From positions 1,178,114 through 1,242,113 of the forward strand of contig RPFO01000076.1 in the NCBI GenBank assembly GCA_009746045.1: a stretch of DNA of 64,000 bases. The letters are read 5' to 3'. The notes beneath the pieces are model-generated. The model saw only the letters and a list, made by a program, of their open reading frames with translations, was not told where the DNA came from and did not search any database. Below are positions 55,621 to 64,000 of this stretch, in pieces (position 1 is the stretch's first letter; each line of letters begins with the position of its first letter). The position numbers were made by a program, and so were the translations under genes. Origin of the DNA: Mesostigma viride (Eukaryota; Streptophyta; Mesostigmatophyceae; Mesostigmatales; Mesostigmataceae).

Positions 55621-57702
55621 CGACCTCCTTGAGATGCACGCGCCGCCGGTTGGGTGGACGCGTCTGCGGCCACGTTATTGACGTCTACCTCTACTCTAGT
55701 TGACTCCGCGTCTGGGCTACCATCTGATTTTTCTACCCTATCCCCTACCCCGGGACCCAAGCCCACGGGCAGGGCTACTACTCCCGAGGAGCGGTGGGAC
55801 GGGAGGCCGCCTCGCCCGACCGCCCGCCCTCTTCCCCCCCTCCTCCTCTTCGTCAGCCCCCTCCTCGTCGTCATACTCGTAGCCTGCCACTGCCTGCGTA
55901 TGGCCGAAAGAGGAGGACTGTCGCCGCGCCTCAATCTCGTTGACCGCGCGCAACACGCCCTTGGTAGAGCTGGTCGCGGGTGGTCGCGGCTGCTGGTACT
56001 GCGTCGGGACCTGTCTGGCGTGCTGCAGGCGAGCCGCACGCTCACCCGCGTTGCGGGGTCGGTCCCGAGGACCGGAGGAGTCGGGGCGGCTGCCGAAGGC
56101 CGGGCCAGAGAAACGAACACTGGGTTCCCCTTCTCCTGCCCCGACTGGCGTGCTTGCCCCGGAGCTTGGGGCAGTCGCGCTTGAGGTGCCCCACCTCGCT
56201 GCACATGAAGCAGCGCGCCTTGCTAGCGTCGATCGCGTTGACGCCATGGTCAGTGTAGCCCTCGTCAGGGTCGTCGAGGTACTCGTCCTCCTCCTCGCCG
56301 GCGAACTCAGTGGAGTACATCTGATTCACCCGTCGCGGGGGAGCTGGTCTGAAGAAACGGCGCACTGAGGGTGCACGCCCGCGAGCCACTACGTCGGCCA
56401 CCTGTAGGAGATACCTCTGGATATTCAAGATGTCCCACTCCTCCCAAGGGACTCAGCGTAGTGCTTGAATACCTCGTCCTGCAGCTCAGGACAGAGTGCC
56501 TCGATGAACCTGCTCTTGTACTCATACCAGGTCATGTCAGCCAGGTAGGCGGCGCTGGACTCGAACTTAGACAGAAACTCGCGATATGGGGTGGTCCCCT
56601 GGCGCAGCTTGCTGAAGGCGATCCGCTCGTGGAGTGTAGCATCTGGGGGCACCAGCTTGCGACGCACCCGGTCCATCAGTCCGCTAAGGTTTGCGGGTAT
56701 GACTGGGACGCGATGCTCTCACAGTTCAAGATGCTCACCACCGAGGGGTCCATACAGGAGTTAACCACTAGCGGAATCAGATCGCTGGTGGCCAGCTGCC
56801 AGTTGTGGTGATTGCGCCAGATGGTATACTGCTGTCGCCACATGCGTCCCCATTCCTCTACCTCGCGCGGTTTCATGTCCGCGTGCAGCTTGGGTACATT
56901 CTTGAAATTGGGCATCGGTGGGGCCTTTACCGCGGCGGTGATGGGCCCACCGACGTCTACGTGGGGGATATCGCCGAAGGTGGGGGGCTGCGACCGGGGG
57001 AGAGAGCCGGATCTGGGCGGCGTACCATGAGTCCGCCGCACCTGTACGGATGAGGGGTGTTCGTACCCCGGGTCATCCAAGGCCACCCTGCTGAAGCTGA
57101 GGTTGCCAGCAGGCGCAGGCGAGGAGACCGCGCTTTGGTCAAGCACCCGTGGGCGCTGCGGTTGAGGTGCCGGGCGCTGGACGGGCGTATGAGTCTCCTC
57201 GTCTCGGGTGGTGACACTGCTCCTGGTCTCCCCTGGTCTGGTCCGTGGTCTAGGAGTACCAACGGGCGGGCCCTGCGTGACAGTTCCCTCGTCCACCTCG
57301 TTAGTCCCTTCCAGGTCATCGAACTCGCCATCTGCCCCTGGGATCTCCCCTTCCTCATCCGAATACCAGAGCGCCGTGGGTAAGAGGGACGTGCTGCCGA
57401 AGGACACTCTGCGTCTGCCCCGGTGTGTGGGGCCCGGTGGAGGTCCCTGGGGCCGCCCCCGACCTGCCCAAGGATGCGTTGGCCGCCCGGTGGCTGGCTG
57501 CTGATGGCGGTAGTGCAGGGTATCTTCATTCTCGTACCCCTGCTGCTCAGGATCCGATGGTGACCATCGTGGTCTCGTCTGGAGTTGTTGTTGCTGTAAC
57601 CGGGGTTGCCGTTGTTGCTGGGGTTGTTGCTGCTGCTGCTGCTGTGGTTGATGCTGCTGCTGCTGCTGTCGTTGATGCTGCTGCTGCTGTTGCTGTCGTT
57701 GC

Positions 57703-57752
<50 letters not shown>

Positions 57753-58061
57753 TTGCTGTTGCTGCTGCTGCGAGCCCCCCTGTAGTATCTCTTGGTCACT
57801 TCTGTCCTCTTCCTGCCTGGTCAAGGCGTCTAGATTGTCCCCATCCGCTGGGGAACTAGATCTGGATCGTAGGGAGCCTTCCACAGGTCTCTCCATGACC
57901 TCACCTGTACCTGTCTCTACTTGGACTTGCGGTGGTACCTCTAGCCCTTCTGTACCGTGCTCGTGGTTGTCTACCGGTTCTATCTCTCTATTATCTGAAT
58001 CTCTCTCCCTAAGCTCGTCTTCTGTCTCTCTGGCGTTCCTTGTTTGGTACCGTGTTGGCAT
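55557..58061 (-). pseudogene. gag: Chromovirus B2 gag, several frameshifts
   Basis: It starts at the ATG at 58061. The Gln tract is interrupted by extra His codons compared with B1, and the frame reads straight through the site where B1 is broken. Further on, single- or double-base changes near 56682, 56452, 56142 and 55909 disrupt the helical and knuckle parts that are open in B1. Confidence 0.85.
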
Positions 58062-58188
58062 GGTGCTCGTACCGGTACCTTACACAGCAGGCATCACCTC
58101 CCCAGGAAGAAGAGAGAGAGAAAGAGCAACCACGTGCTATGGGTCTATAGATATAGAACCTAGTATTACTACCTAGTAATAGTATCCT

Positions 58189-58509
58189 CTACTGTTTGCT
58201 AGGGCCAATGGTCAGCTGAGAGAAGGTAACTGTAACTGCTGTCCCCTCCCCCTGACTGCTGAGCGTGGGTGGCTTGGAGCATTCACGTGTGGTGTGCATC
58301 CCCTCAGGCAATGGCATGTGTTCCCTAACAAACCTATCTGCTTCTGTAATGTTGTCAAACCCTTTCCACTTAGCACTAGAGCCTAGAGACAATATCTTAT
58401 CTTTAATGTGCTCCTCACAAGTCTTCCAACTGTAGAATATAGCAGGTCTACCCTTATCTCCGTCATGAGCTACTGCATAGTAAGGAAATCCAGACGGTCC
58501 ACCCTTATT
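58189..58509 (-). CDS. Viroplasmin-type ORF of chromovirus B2
   Basis: Same as 35026-35346, with the same upstream in-frame stop and no ATG before the domain. The odd start is therefore not a private sequencing error of one copy. Confidence 0.72.
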   Translation of the reverse strand, partial: NKGGPSGFPYYAVAHDGDKGRPAIFYSWKTCEEHIKDKILSLGSSAKWKGFDNITEADRFVREHMPLPEGMHTTRECSKPPTLSSQGEGTAVTVTFSQLTIGPSKQ

Positions 58510-59324
58510 TTATTTGTTATACGTCGAGGCATGTTACATCATAGTCTGGCAGCGGCTTGCAATTCAAAAATAATTTTAAATTTTCATTATAATTAATTAA
58601 TTTAATATTAAGCAGGAGAGAAAGGGGAATCCCAGGCTACCTCTAAGTGCAGTGACCTTAAACGAACGAGGAGAGAGCACGGAGTGTAGCACAGCACACG
58701 CCCCCAGCCTTCCGCGGCAGAGGGGCTATACAACAATTACACGGAGGTAAACACCGTCAGCACAGTCGGCAACAGCCCGACGGTATTCACCCCCACAACA
58801 GGTAAAACAACGAATGGTCGTCATCCGCAACTTCCATTCGCACCAACGACATTCACACCCTATAGAGGCACCACGTATAACGAGAACCCCTACGCGTGCG
58901 AACCCGGAGAGAAAGCGAGCACGCCAGCTAGCCTTCCGCAGGCATCGCTTGCAAAGAAAGAATCCTATCTAGGGGACGAACCATATTCGATGACATTAAA
59001 TCCTCCTGAGCTGGCCACCACCCGGTGTCGTTGAAGGCAGGCCCTGGCCGCCACTAGGTGTCGTTGAAAACAGGAGAGCTGAACGCTATCGTTTATAGCA
59101 CCTCACCACAGGACTATTGCTAGCCCCGCCGAGTATCCCAGACTGGCCGCTTGCTGGCTAGGTCGTCGTTGAATCCCTTTACGGGCTGGCCGCCGACCAG
59201 TCAGCAGTCGTTGAATTCCGGAACCTCTACCTGCGTCAAACTCAGCCTTGGTATCCTAATTGGCTCACCAACCCTCTCCGCGAGAGTTAACTAACCTTTC
59301 CAGCACATTTCCTCCGATAACCAG

Positions 59325-59820
59325 TGTTACGTCCCAGCCCAGACACACCTAGCCTGAGCTACGTAGCGAAAGACCCTTCTTGCCGGAATTAGGAATGATT
59401 CAAGGTAGCCTAAAGTAGGTTGCGCTTCACGACGTGAGTCGTGAGATATCTGGCATCACGGCTTGATGCCAAGCTAATTAGTACACACTTATAATGGCTA
59501 GCAACACCAAGTACAAATGGATAATTGCCCCGGGCTCAATGTGTAGGCGTATTCGCACTTATCATTCATCAAACCAAGAGGACGAGACTCTCGTCCTCGG
59601 ACCAATTTCACCTAGGTGGGTTGCGGCGCAGATACACACCAATACCGACTAGCCAATCCGGTTCACACATTCCACGTAGGATCCGGGCCGACATCGACCC
59701 CCAACTATAGGATCCACGTCTAGAACCATCGTCAGACCCAGAACTGGCGCGGCGCCACTGCACCGGCCCCTAAAAGGTCAACCTAGGACCCAAAATAACT
59801 AGTCCAATTCGTACAATAGC
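59325..59820 (-). repeat. 5' LTR of chromovirus B2, left part
   Basis: 496 bp ending at CAATAGC, where the PLE starts, exactly as at 36657. Confidence 0.95.
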
Positions 59821-62800
59821 GTGGCCTTTGCATGACGGGCAAGAGGATTTCATCCGTGGGCAACCAAGCACACATGTCGTCGGGCTAGTCCGACGAGTGC
59901 GCACGTGAACCGGCACTCCCGGTCACACACGACACCATAGAGATAGTCAGCTGCACCGCCTCATGTCGGCGAAACCCATAGTTCCATCGGAATCGTTTCA
60001 GCGGCCGGCATTTCCTCTCCGCGTTTCCTCAACCTCGTTTTCAGGATCATACTCATCGTTCCTGCATTTTCCTCTTCCACGCAGGTTGTGGCTTTTTTGA
60101 AAGCCACGAATGTACCCGGGGATGGGACGCTTCGGCTGCCTCAATGCCTACACATTCAATACGATGTCCCCCTCTCACCTTCCTCCATCATTCCGCTCAC
60201 ATTGCACTACGTGTCTGTGTTTTGTTCTTTTTCTTGTTCTCGTTTGTTTTGCTGTTCTTGTCCTTTTTCTTTTTCTTTTACTCTTACTGAGGGAGCTAGG
60301 CTGGGCTGCGCGCTGTGTGTGCTACTCTCGTGTTTTTCTGTGGGCACTTGAGAGACTAACCAAGGATCGGGCCCCCCACACGGCAATATCAGCCTTTGCT
60401 TTTGTTTACCCTCCCATATCTCTTTACAAACGCCAAAAAAACACAAAGGCAGGAGCACGGTGACTCATCTGGAACATGAAGAAGGGAAATCTTTTCGTTA
60501 CAGGAAAGAGGTGTCAAGTATGACAATTGGAAGGCCCCCCCACTGGGAATCCACATGTTCCGAGTCCATTCAGCTGTGTTGTTAGCCACATCCTGCCCCG
60601 GGGAGATGCATCATGGACCACCGCTATCGCGTAACGGGTGTTACGCAGTGAATATTGACTTACCTCAATATGCTCCGCTCTGGTTCTGTTTGATGTCTTA
60701 GCTCTCAGTGCATCTGAATCATCATGAAACACCTTATGACTTTCTGGCATGCTCTTACCCTCCACAGAATACGGCAATCCAGTGGCATTGATTACCGGAA
60801 GTACACTGCTATTTCTCGGCAGTTCCCCTATCGTATCTCCTCACAGGCATGGCGGAAGCGTTGTCGCATCAACACGCGCCATAACCATCACTGCAAGGAT
60901 GACCATACTCTACGTCGCCTCCGGCGCTTACAGCGCACGCATTTGTCGCTTACCAACTCCACTCGCCCACACCCCGTAAGCACCCGTCGCGTCATTTATG
61001 CCATTTACAACCGCAGGTACCCTCAGCGTATCTACGTTGGCCAGACGCAACGGGATGCCTGGACGCGTTTTCAGGAACATGTCCGAGCGGCACGCCGCCT
61101 TCATATTGGCCGCCCTGCCGCCAACGACGACACCCCCCTACATGGCGCCATGGCCCAATACGGGTGGTGGGATTGGCGAGTCGTCCCCTTGGAACATGTC
61201 CCCGGCACCTTTACCGGCGCCGCTTTTCGCAAAGCCGCAGGGCATCGGGAAACGTTTTGGAAACGAATGTTACATGCATTTCTGCCCCACGGTTTTTGCA
61301 TTGAAGGCAAGAGTTTCAAAGCTCGGTCTCGCCGCCGCCCGCCTCCCCTCCGTCCCCGCCCTCTTATGTTCATCCGTGCCTGGCGTCTGAAGCACAATCT
61401 CCACCCATATCGCCCCTATCCCCCCAGCGTCACCCCGGCCCCTCCACCTTCCACACATGTGTCCACCGATCCTTCCCTTTACTCCACCAGTCTCCGCTGC
61501 TTACGTCACATGTCTCGGCTTATGCAACGCGGCAACTTTCATGCATCCTATCTCGAAGCCTGCAGCTTGAAGAAGCTTACCAGCTTACACATTGCCGTCG
61601 GGTCGTGCTCCCCAGCTGATCTGCAAGTCCCCCGCTCCCATGCCACTAGTCTGCGAGGCCTTCTCTCACGTATCATTCGGCACCGTGTCAATGGGAATGC
61701 AGATGCACTGCGTCCGCGCCGTTTGCTGATCTCACCTTTCATTCATGCTGCGATGGATGAGCTGTGTTTGCCACACATTCTGCATTTGCCGCAAGTGCAG
61801 GCTGCGATGCCGCTCGTGGTGCGCAACACTTTCGGCACTCCCATTGCCGCCTGGCATTACTCTCCCACCTTGGGACAAATGGTTTTCAGCAACGGGAAGG
61901 TCAGCCGCGATACAACGCCCACCGAGCTGGCCACCATCTTGGCAGGGCCCTGCCCCTGCCAACAACAACGGTATTTCAAGTACCTTGATCCCACCTCACA
62001 GCACGTCATGACCGCTGACCTCAGCATCCTGCCGAGCCACACGCTTGTAGACCTTTTTGCCAAAGGCACCAAGTTTCGGCCGTGGGTCCAGCGCACGTGT
62101 GCCAAAGAGGTGAATGCACTGCTCTCCACATCACTGCGCAAATTCTGCAATGCCATGAGCACGGACCTACAGCTTGCTCCCCTTGCCATGGAACCGTGGT
62201 TTCGCGCCGTCATTCACGAATGCAATGCACGTCTCACCAGGCTTGATTACCGTCTCCAGCAGGTCCACCGCACCACCTGGCTCAACACCACAGATAAAGC
62301 ACTTCTTGACCACTTCAAGCAGGACTTTATCATCACGTGTGTTGACAAGAGTGCCAACAACTTTGCTTTCATATGCAAGAAGCACTACCTTGCTACTTTG
62401 CAACACGAGTTGGCGTCCAGCCCTACCTATGTTCAGCGTGCACAGTCCACCGCCAGTATCACTGCTGCTCATCGGGCTTTTCTGCACAGCCAAAACATTT
62501 TTGCTCGGGCATTCCTTAAGCGGCAGCGACGCGCCACCACCACTACGTTCCCATATCTGTATCTCACTCTTAAGCTGCACAAAACTCCTGTTGCTTTGCG
62601 CACCATTGCTGCGTCGCATTCAGCCCCACTGATGCCTCTCTCGAAACTCATCTGCCATGCTTTGAATGCTCTTCTCCCCGAAGCCAATGCATTATGGGTG
62701 GAGGTGCTGTCGAATGCCGGGTATGAATGCGCTGGTAGTTGGATCGTCATAGACTCAGCCCAAGTACGCCTACGCCTTGCCGCCCTTAGCCGTTCTAAGA

Positions 62801-64000
62801 CAGCAGCAGAGAAACGTATACCTATGCCCATAGCCACCTATGATTTCACCACTCTATATACCACACTAGATTTGCACGATTTGAAAGCTCGTTTAGATAG
62901 CCTCCTTACTCGTCTGTATGCACGTAGGCCTCACGGGCGCAACCACCTGCACGTGCGTGTTTCTCAGACCAAGCCCACGGCAACGTGGCTCTCAGGGATC
63001 GCGGCAGGTGCTATCGTGCGGGATGGTTATAATTATATTATCACGAAGGCTGACCTTGTCCATTGGATCTCTTATCTTGTTGATAACACCTTCATCTGTT
63101 TTGCGGGCAATGTATACCAACAAGCTATCGGCATCCCTATGGGCACTAACTGTGCCGGGCTCCTTGCAAACCTCTATCTATACACTTATGAGCTTGCATT
63201 CATGGAGAATCTCATTGCCTCAAACGATGATGTTCTCATCAGGCGTTTTATCCATACATGTCGATACATTGATGATGTCATCGCTTTCGACAACCCTGAT
63301 TTCGCAACCCATTTGTATATCACCGCTGGTCTGCCTGGCATCTACCCGCAAGCGTCCCTCACATTAAAGCTCACGTCGGAGGATACTCATTGCAATTACC
63401 TCGATCTTAACATTACCCATAACAAGAAGGGCTGGCGTACGGCTGTCTATGATAAGCGCAAGGATCCTAAATACCAGCAAATTCCTTTTATTCGTTACCC
63501 CGATATTCACAGTCTCCTTTCCCACACAGCAAAATATGGTGTTGTTCTTTCTCAGTTACATCGTTTTTCCCGTCTTTGTTCTTATCGTGTTGATTTCATC
63601 ACGACTCTTGTTGAACTCTTGCAGCGTTTATTGGTCAAAGACTATGACCGAGCCATTATGCTCCGTCAAGTCCGATGTTTTTTGCAACGTCACCCACATC
63701 TGTTCGGTGCTGCCCCTTGGCACAAGCTCTACAAACAGGTCGTGGACCGGCTGGATCGCATAGTATCTCCGCACATCTGAACCCTGTGATGCCAGATCTC
63801 CTTTGCGGCCGTTCCGAGCTTGGCACTGGATTCGTTGTCCACATCGTCGCGTCGCTGCCGCAACACGATGTTTTCTGGCATCCGCGGGCTTTTGGTTCCC
63901 GCCGCACATTTGAAAGTGCTGTCCTCCGGCTTTTTGCCTTTGCACCGTGTGCAGTTCTTGGACGTTTGGAATCATGGCATGGCTAACGTGATGACTGACT
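59821..64000 (+). mobile_element. Penelope-like element, copy 2, intact ORF, cut by the window edge
   Basis: Same insertion as 36658-41172. Its last 340 or so bases lie outside the window. The 5' non-coding part is 59821-60723, with the same pyrimidine tract. Confidence 0.88.
60724..63780 (+). CDS. PLE polyprotein: N-terminal GIY-YIG endonuclease and C-terminal reverse transcriptase, intact
   Basis: 1018 codons from the ATG at 60724. Residues about 1-85 are basic. The GIY-YIG nuclease is at about 89-195: VIYAIYN, RIYVGQT, RFQEHV (catalytic Arg), LHGAMAQYGWWDW, and RETFW with the metal-binding Glu. A linker carries a CxC motif, GPCPCQ (Cys 410 and 412). The RT region follows: LVDLFAKGTKFRPW (PLE upstream motif), DKSANNFAFI, YLTLKLHKTP, YDFTTLYTTL (motif A Asp 707), QQAIGIPMGTNCAGLLANLY (B), RYIDDVIAF (C, Asp 850 and 851), NYLDLNI (D) and AVYDKRKD. 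Canonical PLEs carry the nuclease after the RT. This order plus the CxC linker matches the permuted Naiad/Chlamys group, Chlamys being known from green algae. The product would nick DNA and prime reverse transcription at the target. Confidence 0.92.
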   Translation: MKHLMTFWHALTLHRIRQSSGIDYRKYTAISRQFPYRISSQAWRKRCRINTRHNHHCKDDHTLRRLRRLQRTHLSLTNSTRPHPVSTRRVIYAIYNRRYPQRIYVGQTQRDAWTRFQEHVRAARRLHIGRPAANDDTPLHGAMAQYGWWDWRVVPLEHVPGTFTGAAFRKAAGHRETFWKRMLHAFLPHGFCIEGKSFKARSRRRPPPLRPRPLMFIRAWRLKHNLHPYRPYPPSVTPAPPPSTHVSTDPSLYSTSLRCLRHMSRLMQRGNFHASYLEACSLKKLTSLHIAVGSCSPADLQVPRSHATSLRGLLSRIIRHRVNGNADALRPRRLLISPFIHAAMDELCLPHILHLPQVQAAMPLVVRNTFGTPIAAWHYSPTLGQMVFSNGKVSRDTTPTELATILAGPCPCQQQRYFKYLDPTSQHVMTADLSILPSHTLVDLFAKGTKFRPWVQRTCAKEVNALLSTSLRKFCNAMSTDLQLAPLAMEPWFRAVIHECNARLTRLDYRLQQVHRTTWLNTTDKALLDHFKQDFIITCVDKSANNFAFICKKHYLATLQHELASSPTYVQRAQSTASITAAHRAFLHSQNIFARAFLKRQRRATTTTFPYLYLTLKLHKTPVALRTIAASHSAPLMPLSKLICHALNALLPEANALWVEVLSNAGYECAGSWIVIDSAQVRLRLAALSRSKTAAEKRIPMPIATYDFTTLYTTLDLHDLKARLDSLLTRLYARRPHGRNHLHVRVSQTKPTATWLSGIAAGAIVRDGYNYIITKADLVHWISYLVDNTFICFAGNVYQQAIGIPMGTNCAGLLANLYLYTYELAFMENLIASNDDVLIRRFIHTCRYIDDVIAFDNPDFATHLYITAGLPGIYPQASLTLKLTSEDTHCNYLDLNITHNKKGWRTAVYDKRKDPKYQQIPFIRYPDIHSLLSHTAKYGVVLSQLHRFSRLCSYRVDFITTLVELLQRLLVKDYDRAIMLRQVRCFLQRHPHLFGAAPWHKLYKQVVDRLDRIVSPHI

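Larger units (their letters stand above)
41538..64000 (+). repeat. Second copy of 18370-40831 (direct duplication or other haplotype)
   Basis: Collinear and nearly identical over about 22.46 kb up to the window edge, with an offset of 23,163-23,168 that drifts by single bases. It contains the same chromovirus A end, the same minisatellite units, the same chromovirus B and the same PLE at the same LTR position. All insertions therefore predate the copying. Confidence 0.97.
48214..64000 (-). mobile_element. Chromovirus B2 with nested PLE, cut by the window edge
   Basis: Copy of B1 with the TSD base set CCTGG at 48214-48218. The 3' LTR is at 48219-48801. The 5' LTR begins at 59325 and is again interrupted by the PLE at 59821. 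The remaining 5' LTR piece lies outside the window. The leader at 58510-59324 is the same as in B1. Confidence 0.93.

Noticed and set aside
41538-64000. Independent insertions of A, B and the PLE to the right of the gap
   Set aside because: Same target bases, same minisatellite variants between the elements and the same PLE junction in the LTR require copying of one locus.

Overview
The window is a gene-poor, repeat-dominated stretch of a eukaryotic nuclear genome. I recognise no host gene, tRNA or rRNA. Almost all coding capacity belongs to retrotransposons: one Copia-like element, two related Ty3/Gypsy chromoviruses (here called A and B), and a Penelope-like element (PLE) with an N-terminal GIY-YIG endonuclease. 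Chromodomain integrases and a PLE with GIY-YIG-first order and a CxC motif fit a green-lineage genome, perhaps a large repeat-rich streptophyte alga. That organism guess is inference and is not proven by the sequence.

Layout. 1-1033: no convincing feature. 1034-8883: a full-length Copia-like element on the + strand, with 629-bp LTRs, AGTT...AACT termini and target-site duplication (TSD) AGATG. Its internal order reads ORF1, gag, integrase, protease-like, RT, RNase H. 8884-12720: non-coding DNA with small inverted-repeat and TIR elements, one inside another. 12721-14061: a 21-bp minisatellite. It is interrupted by chromovirus A1 (14062-24852, - strand, TSD CTTGT), resumes at 24853-25052, is interrupted by chromovirus B1 (25053-41251, - strand, TSD CCTGG), and ends at 41252-41318. 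The PLE (36658-41172, + strand) sits inside the 5' LTR of B1. Then come about 95 bp of other sequence and a run of 124 Ns (41414-41537).

From 41538 to the end of the window the sequence repeats 18370-40831 almost base for base, including the same nested insertions at the same sites. It is therefore one duplicated or allelic segment (or an assembly artefact), not a set of new insertions. The two copies differ by a few SNPs and many 1-7 nt indels, so an ORF broken in one copy is often open in the other. The PLE ORF, for example, is intact only in copy 2.

Both chromoviruses share an unusual plan: an upstream ORF with a caulimovirus-viroplasmin/RNase H1 hybrid-binding-type domain; gag with one CCHC knuckle; protease-RT-RNase H-integrase-chromodomain; and a long extra ORF (about 800 codons) downstream of integrase. 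The extra ORFs of A and B share two short conserved modules around a low-complexity centre. This shared plan, the permuted domain order of the Copia-like element and the N-terminal-endonuclease PLE are the parts most worth following up.
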